This document shows positions 21,485 to 29,441 of a stretch of 31,732 bases of DNA, in pieces (positions within the stretch are counted from its first letter, which is position 1; each line of letters starts with the position of its first letter). The stretch is taken from positions 1-31,732 of the IMG/VR virus record IMGVR_UViG_3300027797_000086. One strand, given 5' to 3'. The position numbers and the translations under genes were made by a program. The notes under the pieces are model-generated. The model searched no databases. It worked only from the letters and a program-made list of their open reading frames with translations, and was not told the origin of the DNA. This DNA comes from a virus.

Positions 21485-21666
21485 TAGAGAATTATATACC
21501 TATGGAGGATGTGCTTATCAGGATTAAGTACCACCCAGATATAAGCAAACAAGAAAAGGAACAATTTAAAGAATCCATTAAAGGAATCTATATGACCGAG
21601 AAAGGCAAAGTAAAAATGAATAAACCTAAAAAATACCAAAATGAAAGAGACACTAGGAATGATTAA
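21481..21666 (+). CDS. Small basic protein of unknown function (61 aa)
   Basis: It starts in an ATGA overlap with the previous gene. The protein is charged and lysine-rich (I-S-K-Q-E-K-E-Q-F-K-E-S-I-K, about residues 21-34) with a very polar C-terminus. The next short gene begins inside its end. No family is recognised. Confidence 0.55.
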   Translation: MIENYIPMEDVLIRIKYHPDISKQEKEQFKESIKGIYMTEKGKVKMNKPKKYQNERDTRND

Positions 21667-21760
21667 ATTCTTTTTTATCTCAGTTCCAGTATTTCTTTGT
21701 GTTTACTGCTCTGTAATGATTTACATAGAAATAAAAGAATATATCCAAAAATATGAGTAA
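21641..21760 (+). CDS. Single-pass membrane protein (39 aa)
   Basis: The frame runs from ATG 21641 to TAA 21758-21760. It has one hydrophobic helix (I-K-F-F-F-I-S-V-P-V-F-L-C-V-Y) with a charged C-terminal tail (I-E-I-K-E-Y-I-Q-K-Y-E). It overlaps both neighbours (26 and 8 bases). It is the third membrane micro-protein of the window; function is unknown. Confidence 0.5.
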   Translation: MKETLGMIKFFFISVPVFLCVYCSVMIYIEIKEYIQKYE

Positions 21761-21959
21761 GATAAGAGGACACGAGAACGCACAACCAATAAGATTAATA
21801 TTTATAGATACAAAAGAAGAAATAGAGTTTAAGTCAGTAGCCTACGCAAAAAGAGTAACAGGAGTTAATGAGTACCAAATAAAGGAAAGCCTTAACCCAC
21901 TAAAAAAGAAGCGTTTTGATTACAAAGAACGAAAAATAGTGTTCCGTATTAAGAAATAA
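21753..21959 (+). CDS. Small NUMOD-like basic protein (68 aa)
   Basis: I-E-F-K-S-V-A-Y-A-K-R-V-T-G-V followed by Y-Q-I-K-E-S-L (about residues 24-46) recalls the short helix-turn-helix repeats (NUMOD/IENR type) found beside HNH and GIY-YIG nucleases. The protein is basic and has no catalytic motif. It precedes the NinG-like HNH nuclease gene, so it may help DNA binding. The similarity is weak. Confidence 0.45.
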   Translation: MSKIRGHENAQPIRLIFIDTKEEIEFKSVAYAKRVTGVNEYQIKESLNPLKKKRFDYKERKIVFRIKK

Positions 21960-21961
21960 TC

Positions 21962-21969
21962 TAATTTTG
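21962..21969 (+). promoter_or_regulatory. -7 element (TAATTTTG) four bases before ATG
   Basis: The octamer fits TAnnTTTG and ends four bases before the start of the NinG-like gene, which implies a leaderless message if active. No -33 box is clear. Confidence 0.4.
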
Positions 21970-21973
21970 TGGT

Positions 21974-22354
21974 ATGGCATTACAAACCATTCCAAAACTT
22001 ACAGGGAAAACACAAACAATTTTTAATCGTTATATACGACAAAGAGATAGTCAAAATGGTTATTTTACTTGCATATCGTGTGGCACTACTAAAGATACAT
22101 CCCAAATGGATGCAGGTCATTATGTGCCTGTCAAGAATAGTTCAGCTTTAAGATTTGATGAGTATAATGTAAACGGAGAGTGCAAGGCTTGTAATGGCTT
22201 TGACCAATTCCACCTGATAGGGTATAGAAAAAACCTAATAGATAAGATAGGCGAAAGAATGGTTTTACACTTAGAAAGTCAGTCAAGACTTATAAAGAAA
22301 TGGACTAGAACAGAGTTAAACGAAATAAACGAAAAGTATGGCGAAATTAAGTAG
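21974..22354 (+). CDS. ninG: NinG/Rap-like recombination nuclease
   Basis: A 126-residue protein matching the lambda NinG family. C-I-S-C-G (residues 33-37) and a later C-K-A-C-N form a zinc site. Q-M-D-A-G-H-Y (44-50) is the HNH-type core, followed by F-D-E-Y-N-V-N-G-E-C and H-L-I-G-Y-R-K-N-L-I. Family members resolve or cut recombination intermediates such as D-loops. The length is shorter than lambda NinG, mainly at the N-terminus. It fits with the ERF gene as part of the recombination set. Confidence 0.85.
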   Translation: MALQTIPKLTGKTQTIFNRYIRQRDSQNGYFTCISCGTTKDTSQMDAGHYVPVKNSSALRFDEYNVNGECKACNGFDQFHLIGYRKNLIDKIGERMVLHLESQSRLIKKWTRTELNEINEKYGEIK

Positions 22355-22460
22355 TAATAACAAAGTCAGCTTTGGGAAACGCAAATGTGGTAAGTACAAA
22401 AAGACATCTGGTCCTAAAGACAAACCTACTAAACCTTATAACCGACAGGGCAGATGCTAA
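22338..22460 (+). CDS. Small very basic protein (40 aa)
   Basis: The frame runs from ATG 22338 (inside the end of the NinG-like gene) to TAA 22458-22460, overlapping the next start. It contains V-S-F-G-K-R-K-C-G-K-Y-K-K and K-D-K-P-T-K-P-Y-N-R-Q-G-R, nearly all lysine, arginine, glycine and proline, so it probably binds nucleic acid. Tight overlaps on both sides support it. Function is unknown. Confidence 0.6.
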   Translation: MAKLSSNNKVSFGKRKCGKYKKTSGPKDKPTKPYNRQGRC

Positions 22461-22882
22461 TCAACGAAATTATACCTAACCCAAAGAATCCTAGAATTTG
22501 CCGAGATGCTAAATTCAAATTGTTAGTTAAATCAATACGAGAGTTTCCAGAGATGTTAAATTTAAGACCTATTGTAATTGATGAAAACAATATCATTTTA
22601 GGTGGTAATCAAAGGTATCGTGCTTGTATAGAGGCAGGACTTACCGATGTACCAGTTATTCACGCTAACAACTTAACCGAAGAACAAAAGAAACAATTTA
22701 TTGTTCGTGATAATGTTAGCACAGGCGATTGGGATTTTGACCTATTAGCAAACGAATGGAGTATTCAAGACTTAGATAACTGGGGATTAGATATACCAGC
22801 TTTTGCTAATAACGATATAGATGAACCAAAGGACAATTCTAAAGGTGGCAAGAGTTGTCCTAATTGTGGAGTAACTTTGTAA
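22454..22882 (+). CDS. ParB/Srx-type N-domain protein with short Zn-knuckle end
   Basis: A 142-residue protein. Residues 1-75 are a ParB-like domain (I-I-P-N-P-K-N-P-R, then G-G-N-Q-R-Y-R-A at about 49-56). The middle (V-R-D-N-V-S-T-G-D-W-D-F-D-L-L) resembles the ParB-nuclease regions that precede phage DNA methylases. It ends in C-P-N-C-G-V-T-L. No methylase domain or gene follows, so it is an orphan. As it lies just before the terminase genes, a role in DNA packaging or modification is possible. Confidence 0.75.
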   Translation: MLINEIIPNPKNPRICRDAKFKLLVKSIREFPEMLNLRPIVIDENNIILGGNQRYRACIEAGLTDVPVIHANNLTEEQKKQFIVRDNVSTGDWDFDLLANEWSIQDLDNWGLDIPAFANNDIDEPKDNSKGGKSCPNCGVTL

Positions 22883-22906
22883 GAATAGTGAAATAATAGT
22901 GAGATT

Positions 22907-23254
22907 ATGGCAAATGAACAAAATTTAACCCCATTTAAGAAAGGGGAGGTTGCAAACCCTAATGGCAGACCTAAAGGAATACCGAATAGCAAAACTAGAT
23001 TGTTAAGATTGCTTGAATTGGTACAAGTAAAGACTAACCCAATTACAGGAGAGAAAGAGGAATTTACTGTGGCAGAGCAATTAGATATGATGGTACTGCA
23101 AAAGGCATTTAAAGGTGATTTAAAGGCTTATCAGGAGATACTTGATAGACTAGAAGGCAGAGCAAAACAAACCAATGAGATAGAACTATCAGGAGGACTG
23201 CAAATAAATTGGGAGGAGAAGAAAACCTATGTAGAAAACAAAGGAAGCATTTAG
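22907..23254 (+). CDS. terS: Small terminase subunit (DUF5681-like)
   Basis: A 115-residue protein beginning with F-K-K-G-E-V-A-N-P-N-G-R-P-K-G (residues 10-24), the well-known start of DUF5681/small terminase-type proteins, followed by helices that suit oligomerisation (L-D-R-L-E-G-R-A-K-Q-T). It lies 62 bases before the large subunit, with the symmetric repeat in the gap. It should recognise the packaging site. The frame after its TAG stays open to 23332 and would add a tyrosine-rich tail. Confidence 0.8.
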   Translation: MANEQNLTPFKKGEVANPNGRPKGIPNSKTRLLRLLELVQVKTNPITGEKEEFTVAEQLDMMVLQKAFKGDLKAYQEILDRLEGRAKQTNEIELSGGLQINWEEKKTYVENKGSI

Positions 23255-23255
23255 C

Positions 23256-23309
23256 CTCGTACTACTCGTAGCACTCGTACTTACTACGACTACTACGATT
23301 ACTACGAAT
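23256..23309. repeat. 54-bp dyad of six 9-bp units between terminase genes (pac candidate)
   Basis: Three units CTCGTANNN (23256-23282) are followed by three units ACTACGANT (23283-23309). The TCGTA cores at 23257, 23266 and 23275 mirror TACGA at 23303, 23294 and 23285 exactly about base 23282. Of the 25 opposed positions 23257-23281, 20 pair. It lies in the gap between the small and large terminase genes, where pac or cos recognition sites often lie. Confidence 0.75.
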
Positions 23310-23316
23310 ATCAATT

Positions 23317-24627
23317 ATGGAACTATCAATAAAACAAACAACTGCTTTAGACCTATTAGAAGATAAAACAACAAATGAGATTCTATTTGGAGGAGGAGCA
23401 GGAGGTGGTAAGACTGCGTTAGGTTGCTACTGGCAACTTAAACAAAGATTAAAATATCCCAATACAAGAGGACTAATTGGTCGTGCAGTCTTAAAAACCC
23501 TAAAAGAAACTACCTTAGTCTCCTTCTTTCAGATAGCTAAAATGCAAGGATTAGAAGCCAACAAGCATTATAAGTTTAACGGACAAACAAGCCAAATAGA
23601 ATTTCCTAATGGTTCTACTATTCTACTAAAAGACCTTTACTCCTACCCTTCCGACCCTAACTTTGATGAATTAGGTTCATTAGAGATTACAGATGCTTTT
23701 ATAGATGAGGCAAATCAAGTAGATGACAAGGCTAGAAACATTATAAAATCAAGGATAAGATTTCAATTAGACCAAAACGATTTAGTGCCTAAGATTCTTT
23801 ACACTTGTAACCCAGCAAAGAACTGGACCTACTCGGAGTTCTACAAACCAGAACAAGAAGGCACAATATCTAAGAATAAAAAGTTTATTACTTCCTTGAT
23901 AGATGACAATCCTTTTATCTCTAAGCATTACAAAGAGAACTTACTAACTTTGGATAGTGTATCAAAGGAGAGGCTTTTATTTGGTAACTGGGAATACTTA
24001 GATGACCCTGCACAACTTATAGACTATGATAAAATACTTGATTCTTTTACCAATACTTTTGTTTCTATTGGCGATTCTTATATTACTTGTGATGTGGCAC
24101 GCTTTGGTAATGACAGTACTGTTATTGGTATTTGGAGTGGCTTTCGTGTTAGGTTTTATCAATTCAATGGTAAATCAGTTGTTGAGGTCGCTGAACTTAT
24201 AAAGAACTTTGCAACCGAACACAAAGTACCTATATCTAACATAGTTTGCGATGAGGATGGAGTAGGAGGTGGAGTTGTAGATATTCTTAGGTGTAAAGGA
24301 TTTGTCAATAATAGTTCTCCATTAGTAAACCCTGTAACAAGAGAAAAGGAAAACTTTGATAACTTAAAGTCTCAATGCTATTTTAAATTAGCAGATATGG
24401 TTAACAAAGCAGAACTTTACATTCAGGCAGATGGGAAACAAAAACAAACTATCATTCAGGAACTAGAGCAAGTCAAACAAAAGTCAGTAGATAACGATAT
24501 GAAAAAAGGAGTAATTCCTAAAGATAAAGTTAAAGCAGCCATAGGTCGTTCTCCTGATTTTAGTGATTGTTTAGCTATGAGAATGTTCTTTGAATATACA
24601 CCAAGATTTCAAGTAAGTGTATTTTGA
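23317..24627 (+). CDS. terL: Large terminase subunit
   Basis: A 436-residue packaging motor. The ATPase has Walker A G-G-G-A-G-G-G-K-T (25-33), Walker B A-F-I-D-E-A (127-132) and coupling motif Y-T-C-N-P (162-166). The nuclease has C-D-V-A-R-F-G (Asp259), C-D-E-D-G-V-G-G-G (Asp312/Asp314) and D-F-S-D-C-L-A (Asp417), the RNase H-like acidic set. It pumps DNA into the prohead and cuts the concatemer. Whether cutting is headful or at cos is not shown by this gene alone; the permuted contig suggests headful or circular assembly. Confidence 0.95.
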   Translation: MELSIKQTTALDLLEDKTTNEILFGGGAGGGKTALGCYWQLKQRLKYPNTRGLIGRAVLKTLKETTLVSFFQIAKMQGLEANKHYKFNGQTSQIEFPNGSTILLKDLYSYPSDPNFDELGSLEITDAFIDEANQVDDKARNIIKSRIRFQLDQNDLVPKILYTCNPAKNWTYSEFYKPEQEGTISKNKKFITSLIDDNPFISKHYKENLLTLDSVSKERLLFGNWEYLDDPAQLIDYDKILDSFTNTFVSIGDSYITCDVARFGNDSTVIGIWSGFRVRFYQFNGKSVVEVAELIKNFATEHKVPISNIVCDEDGVGGGVVDILRCKGFVNNSSPLVNPVTREKENFDNLKSQCYFKLADMVNKAELYIQADGKQKQTIIQELEQVKQKSVDNDMKKGVIPKDKVKAAIGRSPDFSDCLAMRMFFEYTPRFQVSVF

Positions 24628-24638
24628 TGTAAAAATCA

Positions 24639-24646
24639 TAACTTTG
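24639..24646 (+). promoter_or_regulatory. -7 element (TAACTTTG) before portal gene
   Basis: The octamer ends 16 bases before the portal ATG, in the 35-base gap after terL. No well-spaced -33 TTTG is visible (one at 24623-24626 is only 12 bases away). Confidence 0.4.
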
Positions 24647-24662
24647 TTTAAATTCTAATAAT

Positions 24663-26048
24663 ATGGCATTTTTTGACTTCTTAACTAAAAAGAAGATAAA
24701 CACTCTATTACCTAATATTCCTTTTGATACAAGTGTCGCTATTCAACGAGGTATCGTTACTTGGCAAGGTGGTGATTCAAGAGCATTCGTAAGAGATGGA
24801 TATATAGCTAACGATATTGTTTACTCAATTGTAAAACTAATTACTGATAAAGCTAAACTTGCTCCATTTCATGTATATAAAGTTAAAGATGAAGTATCTG
24901 CAAAAAGATATAAGTCGTTGATGAAGCAACCAGATAAGATTACTAACTGGCAAGAGGTAAATGATTTACATAAGAAAGCATTTGAGATATATACAGGAGA
25001 CCAAAGATTAAACGACCTTTTAAAATATCCTAATGGAGAAGATACTTGGGCAGATTTAGTTGAGCAATGGTGTGGATTTAAGTTAATAACAGGAAATTCA
25101 TTTATATATGGAAAACTTATTGAAACAGGAAACAATCAAGGTAAGCCGTTTGAACTATTTGCTTTACCTGCTCAGTATATGGCTATTATCGCAAACATTG
25201 AAATGTTCCCACCAACCAGAGTGGGCTACCAATTATACTATGGAGCAATGTGGTCCTTTGACCCAAAAGAAATATTACACGACAAATACTTCAATCCAGA
25301 GTGGACAGTTACAGGTGGACAATTATACGGACAAAGTCCTTTACTTGCAGCAGCAAGAACATTAACTAGAAGTAACGAAGCTAAGACTGCTGCCGTTGCA
25401 TCATTCCAAAATGGTGGACCAGCAGGGGTTCTATTTATGAACGATGAAAGATTTGACCCTACAAGTGGTCAAGCACAAGCACAAGCATTAAAAAGAGCAG
25501 TTAGCGAGAAAGGTGGTGCAGCTAATTTTAACTCTATTGCAGTAAGTGGTTACAAGGTAGATTGGAAACAAATAGGTTTAAGTCCAGTAGAACTTAATAT
25601 CATTGAATCAGAGAAATGGGATATGAAGGCACTTTGTAATATTTACGGAGTACCATCACAACTATTAAACGATGCAGATAATAAGACTTACAACAATCAA
25701 TTAGAGGGAGAGAAAGCATTGACTTTGCGTTGTGCTATTCCTTTATTAGATGCTTTAACTGAGAACTTAAATAGAAAATTACATACTGACTGGGGATATA
25801 GAAATAGTGGGTTGTATGTTGGATATGATATGAAAGTCTATCAAGAATTAGAGGCTAATAAAACAGAGCAAGTTGCTTGGTTAAATACTGCTTGGTGGAT
25901 TGCTCCAGCACAAAAGAATGAAATAATGGGCATTAGAACTCCAGACTATATTCCACAAGAGGAAATGGAGAAACTTTATATCCCTTCATCTTTGCAACCT
26001 ACTGACCAATTTCAACCCTTGACTATTCCTGATAACCTAAACCCATAA
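24663..26048 (+). CDS. Portal protein (HK97 family)
   Basis: A 461-residue protein of the HK97 portal type. It has G-N-S-F-I-Y-G (about residues 143-149), G-Q-S-P-L-L-A-A-A-R-T-L (about 222-233), A-A-V-A-S-F-Q-N-G-G-P-A-G-V (near 243-256) and the late G-V-P-S-Q-L-L-N-D motif (near 330-338) with N-Q-L-E-G. It forms the dodecameric ring through which DNA enters and exits. It lies between terL and the MuF gene as usual. Confidence 0.92.
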   Translation: MAFFDFLTKKKINTLLPNIPFDTSVAIQRGIVTWQGGDSRAFVRDGYIANDIVYSIVKLITDKAKLAPFHVYKVKDEVSAKRYKSLMKQPDKITNWQEVNDLHKKAFEIYTGDQRLNDLLKYPNGEDTWADLVEQWCGFKLITGNSFIYGKLIETGNNQGKPFELFALPAQYMAIIANIEMFPPTRVGYQLYYGAMWSFDPKEILHDKYFNPEWTVTGGQLYGQSPLLAAARTLTRSNEAKTAAVASFQNGGPAGVLFMNDERFDPTSGQAQAQALKRAVSEKGGAANFNSIAVSGYKVDWKQIGLSPVELNIIESEKWDMKALCNIYGVPSQLLNDADNKTYNNQLEGEKALTLRCAIPLLDALTENLNRKLHTDWGYRNSGLYVGYDMKVYQELEANKTEQVAWLNTAWWIAPAQKNEIMGIRTPDYIPQEEMEKLYIPSSLQPTDQFQPLTIPDNLNP

Positions 26049-26049
26049 A

Positions 26050-26949
26050 ATGATTTGGCAAGATTACAGGAAACTCTATGCTAATGCCTTAAAACAATAT
26101 TCGCCTAAGTTCAAGAAAGAACTGCAAAATCAGGTGAATACCTATTGCCGTACGCTAGACTACAACAAAATTAGCGACAAAGCCCTAAAAAAGACCATTT
26201 ACAAGCTCCATTTAGCTATGGGTACTAAAATGGCTCTTATAAGTGAAAGTGTCGTTAAAAAGTCTGTGAAGGGGGTTTATGTGCCTATGGAGTTTAAATC
26301 ACAAAAGACCGATGCCTTTCAGTATGCTATTATCCAAGTTCTCCAAAATGATGGCTTAGACCAATTAGCAGCAGATATTACCGAAACTACCAAAGAACAA
26401 ATAAGAAGATACCTAATAGAGTCAGCAGAGAAAAATCTTACATTGCCTCAAACAATTGCCTTGCTTAGAACTTCAGGCATTACGGATTATAGAGCAGAAC
26501 TTATTGCTAGAACGGAAACAGGCAGAGCAGCTAATATCGGTTCAATGGTAGGTGCAACAAGTACAGGATTAGTAACTATCAAAGAATGGATTGCAGCTAG
26601 AGACAATAGAACAAGGAGAGAACCAAGAGACCAGACAGACCATTTAATTATGGATGGGGTTAAACTTCCTATGAATGCAAAGTTCCAAGTGCCAAATATA
26701 AAAGGTAGATTAATGGGAGAGAATGGTAGATACGACCCAATGGACCATCCTTGCGATTCATCTGCAAGTGCTTCTAATGTTTGTAATTGCCGTTGCACTT
26801 TAGGATATGAAGCCGTAAGAGGTGCAAATGGTAAACTTTTAACCTTAGCAGACAATCCTCCAATGGGCAGAATCGGAGTTATTTGGAATGCCTTACAAAA
26901 TGTAATGGGTCAAGCAATAGGAAAACTTATAGCATCACTAATACAATAA
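26050..26949 (+). CDS. Phage head morphogenesis protein, MuF-like
   Basis: A 299-residue protein. The MuF core is near residues 150-220: Y-R-A-E-L-I-A-R-T-E-T-G-R-A, then K-E-W-I-A-A-R-D-N-R-T-R. A late segment C-N-C-R-C-T-L-G (about 249-256) is the usual cysteine-rich end of this domain. It starts one base after the portal stop. MuF proteins help prohead assembly and may be injected. The C-terminal 30 residues are hydrophobic (V-I-W-N-A-L-Q-N-V-M). Confidence 0.85.
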   Translation: MIWQDYRKLYANALKQYSPKFKKELQNQVNTYCRTLDYNKISDKALKKTIYKLHLAMGTKMALISESVVKKSVKGVYVPMEFKSQKTDAFQYAIIQVLQNDGLDQLAADITETTKEQIRRYLIESAEKNLTLPQTIALLRTSGITDYRAELIARTETGRAANIGSMVGATSTGLVTIKEWIAARDNRTRREPRDQTDHLIMDGVKLPMNAKFQVPNIKGRLMGENGRYDPMDHPCDSSASASNVCNCRCTLGYEAVRGANGKLLTLADNPPMGRIGVIWNALQNVMGQAIGKLIASLIQ

Positions 26950-26961
26950 CAAAAAAAATAA

Positions 26962-26969
26962 TAACTTTG
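26962..26969 (+). promoter_or_regulatory. -7 element (TAACTTTG) five bases before ATG
   Basis: The octamer lies in the short gap before the protease gene and ends five bases before its ATG. Transcription would start at or next to the start codon. It would give an extra, probably strong, supply of protease and capsid message, which ends at the terminator at 28847. No -33 box is clear. Confidence 0.45.
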
Positions 26970-26974
26970 TCAAT

Positions 26975-27730
26975 ATGAAAACATACTCATCAAAAGACAC
27001 AATTGTTGAAAAACAAGATATTGGTTACGAGGTAATGGATGTAGATACTGAAACTCGTAGAGTAAAAGCAGTTTGGGCAAGAACAGGAAACATTGATTTA
27101 GATAATGATATTATAGTTCCTGAAGCCTTTACTAAGACTCTAAAAGAAAGAGGTCCATTAGGTAAAAACTTAATATGGTCTTTAGTTGACCATTGTGCTG
27201 AAATGGAAGCCGTAATAGGTAAGCCTGAGCAATTATACATTGAGGGAGATATGCTTATCGCAATTACCCCAATAGTAGAAACTGAGAAAGGAGAAGATAT
27301 GATTAAGATGTACGATGCAGGTCTTATCAATCAGCATTCAATTGGATTTAGTACAATTAATTCAAGCGTAGATAAAAACGGAATAAGAACAATAAGTGAA
27401 CTTAAACTTTACGAAGGTAGTGCAGTATTATGGGCAGCAAACCCAGAGACTCCAACTATCTCAGTAAAGAGTGAATTTAAAAGAGAGCAATTAGCAAATA
27501 GGCTAGAGAAACTCTTGAAAGCGTTTAAAGGTGGTCGTTTCACAGATGAGACCTTTGCGTTGATGGAGATTGAAATAAAAAGGATTCAATCAGAATTATT
27601 AGAAATTGAAGTCATTAAAGAAATCACTCAGACCGAGCAATCACTTGAGCCGATTATTGAAGAAATTAAAAACAATGATGAACAAATCCTGAAGGCAATT
27701 AAAGAATTTAATAAAATATTAAAAAAGTAA
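26975..27730 (+). CDS. Prohead maturation protease (HK97 U35 type)
   Basis: A 251-residue protein. The protease domain covers residues 15-165: D-I-I-V-P-E-A-F (45-52), catalytic His73 in L-V-D-H-C, and Ser122 in N-Q-H-S-I-G-F, with a final strand E-G-S-A-V-L-W-A-A-N-P. The C-terminus (about 166-251) is a charged coiled coil that may work with the scaffold. It is placed directly before the capsid gene, with a two-base gap. It cleaves the capsid delta domain during maturation. Confidence 0.9.
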   Translation: MKTYSSKDTIVEKQDIGYEVMDVDTETRRVKAVWARTGNIDLDNDIIVPEAFTKTLKERGPLGKNLIWSLVDHCAEMEAVIGKPEQLYIEGDMLIAITPIVETEKGEDMIKMYDAGLINQHSIGFSTINSSVDKNGIRTISELKLYEGSAVLWAANPETPTISVKSEFKREQLANRLEKLLKAFKGGRFTDETFALMEIEIKRIQSELLEIEVIKEITQTEQSLEPIIEEIKNNDEQILKAIKEFNKILKK

Positions 27731-27732
27731 AA

Positions 27733-28821
27733 ATGGAAAACATTATTAACGAAATGGCTGAGAACCTTAAAGGTTTTCAAGCTAACATTGAGGCTAAGTT
27801 AGAAGAAACTAAAGCTGAGATTAAAGTTGTAAGAGATGAAGCACAAAAACAATTTGATGCTCAAGCTGCTGCAACAAAAAAAGCTGCAAAGCGTGAAGTA
27901 AAACATCTTGACGAAGTTATCATTGAGAAATTAGATGGTAAATTAGATGAGATGGAGAAATCAATGAAATCAAATGGTAAATTCCGTTTAGATTTAAGAG
28001 ATGTAAAGTCTATGACTTTATCTGCAAGTTTAACAGGAGATGCTCAAGCATCTTATGCTCTTAATGCTTCAGTATTACCAAGTCAAGCAATCAACTTTAG
28101 AGATTTAATCCCTACTGTTCGTTCTGAAAGTGGTTTGTATGTATTCTACAAAGAAACTGCAACAACTAACAACATTGCTGCTCAAACTGAAGGTTCTAAC
28201 AAAGGTGAGAACAACTACGCATTAAGCGAAGTGAAAGTAGTTAATGACTACATCGCTGGTTTCTCAACTTTCTCAAAGCAAATGGCTAGAAGTTTACCTT
28301 TCTTAAGCACAACTTTACCAAGAATGTTGACTAGAGATTTCTACAAAGCTGAGAATGCTGCGTTCTTCTCTACTGTTTCTGCTGCTGCAACTGGTTCTAC
28401 TACAACTGCTGAAACTGTTGATTTGAAGCAATTAGTTGACTATATTGGCAACCAAAAGAGTGCAAACTTTGTATCTTCTGTTGCTTTAGTAAGCCCTGCA
28501 CAATTAGGTCGCTTATTGAAAGAAACTATCACTGCTGGTTATTATGCTGGTTCTGGTAGTGTTATCGTTAATCCTAATGGTGGTATGACAATCTGGGGAA
28601 CTCCAGTAATTGCTGCATCTTGGGTTACTGACGATAAAGTACTTATCTTAGATAACAACTTTGTAGAAAGAATTGAGGTTGAAGGAATGGCTATTGAGTT
28701 CTCTTATGAGAATGCAAGTAACTTCCAACAAAATATGGTTACTGCTCGTATTGAGTGTTATGAAGATATTAACTTAATGCAACCAACTTCAGCTATTTAT
28801 GCTGACTTAGGAAATGTATAG
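27733..28821 (+). CDS. Major capsid protein (HK97 fold)
   Basis: A 362-residue protein. Residues 1-85 form a charged coiled coil (L-E-E-T-K-A-E-I-K-V-V-R-D-E-A), the delta/scaffold domain expected to be removed by the protease. The mature part begins near residue 90 and shows the HK97 pattern, with F-R-D-L-I-P-T-V-R-S-E-S-G (about 118-130) and the C-terminal F-S-Y-E-N-A-S-N-F-Q-Q-N-M-V-T-A-R. Codons look more optimised (more GCT, ACT, TTC) than in neighbours, which fits high expression. It is followed by a terminator. Confidence 0.93.
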   Translation: MENIINEMAENLKGFQANIEAKLEETKAEIKVVRDEAQKQFDAQAAATKKAAKREVKHLDEVIIEKLDGKLDEMEKSMKSNGKFRLDLRDVKSMTLSASLTGDAQASYALNASVLPSQAINFRDLIPTVRSESGLYVFYKETATTNNIAAQTEGSNKGENNYALSEVKVVNDYIAGFSTFSKQMARSLPFLSTTLPRMLTRDFYKAENAAFFSTVSAAATGSTTTAETVDLKQLVDYIGNQKSANFVSSVALVSPAQLGRLLKETITAGYYAGSGSVIVNPNGGMTIWGTPVIAASWVTDDKVLILDNNFVERIEVEGMAIEFSYENASNFQQNMVTARIECYEDINLMQPTSAIYADLGNV

Positions 28822-28846
28822 TTCTAATCTTACATAGATATAAAGA

Positions 28847-28874
28847 CCCCTTGCTATTTAGTAGGGGGTTTTTT
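28847..28874 (+). terminator. Intrinsic terminator after capsid gene
   Basis: CCCCTTGCT (28847-28855) pairs with AGTAGGGGG (28860-28868) with two G-T wobbles and an ATTT loop. Six T follow (28869-28874). It separates the capsid message from the connector and tail genes. Confidence 0.85.
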
Positions 28875-28887
28875 ATTATAAATAATG

Positions 28888-28895
28888 TAAATTTG
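28888..28895 (+). promoter_or_regulatory. -7 element (TAAATTTG) for connector and tail genes
   Basis: The octamer lies directly after the capsid terminator and 12 bases before the ATG at 28908. It would restart transcription for the connector-tail operon. No -33 box is clear; the T-rich end of the terminator lies upstream. Confidence 0.5.
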
Positions 28896-28907
28896 TAAAA
28901 AAGATAT

Positions 28908-29441
28908 ATGGCATATTCTAATTTTATTATAGATTTTACTTTAACCGATATAGGTACTGTGGTTGAACCAGTAACATTAGCAGAGGCTAAATTGTATTGC
29001 AGAGTAACTACTTCCGTTGATGATAACCAAATCTCTTTAATGATTAAACAAGCAAGAGAAGCCATTGAAGTAGGCACAGGCTTGAGTTTAATACCTAAGA
29101 CTGCCGTTGTTTGGTTTACTAATTTTAATGGTGGTTTTAATCTTCCTTATGGACCAGTTAATAGTTTTACTTCATTAATAGATGAAAATAACGATACAAT
29201 AGTAGCTGCTGATTATACTTTAGTAGGTGGTAAGTTTCCACAATTACAAAGACCTCCTTTTAAAAACTTAAAGGCTACTTATGTGGTTGGATATGCAACT
29301 GTCCCTAATGACTTAAAGATTGCTATTTTAGACCAAGTAAGCTACGATTACGAGAATAGAGGATTAGATTCAAATACAGGTATTTGTGAAAAGTCTTGGA
29401 AAGCCTGTCAACGCTGGACAAGAATAAGCCCAATATTATGA
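28908..29441 (+). CDS. Head-tail connector, gp6-like
   Basis: A 177-residue protein of the HK97 gp6 / SPP1 gp15 type. It has the motif V-T-L-A-E-A-K-L-Y-C-R-V (about residues 23-34), then D-N-Q-I-S-L-M-I-K-Q-A-R-E-A-I-E helix, and the late helix L-K-I-A-I-L-D-Q-V-S-Y-D-Y-E-N-R. The adaptor ring sits under the portal. Its last bases are the same as the first bases of the window, and its stop overlaps the head closure start (ATGA). Confidence 0.85.
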   Translation: MAYSNFIIDFTLTDIGTVVEPVTLAEAKLYCRVTTSVDDNQISLMIKQAREAIEVGTGLSLIPKTAVVWFTNFNGGFNLPYGPVNSFTSLIDENNDTIVAADYTLVGGKFPQLQRPPFKNLKATYVVGYATVPNDLKIAILDQVSYDYENRGLDSNTGICEKSWKACQRWTRISPIL

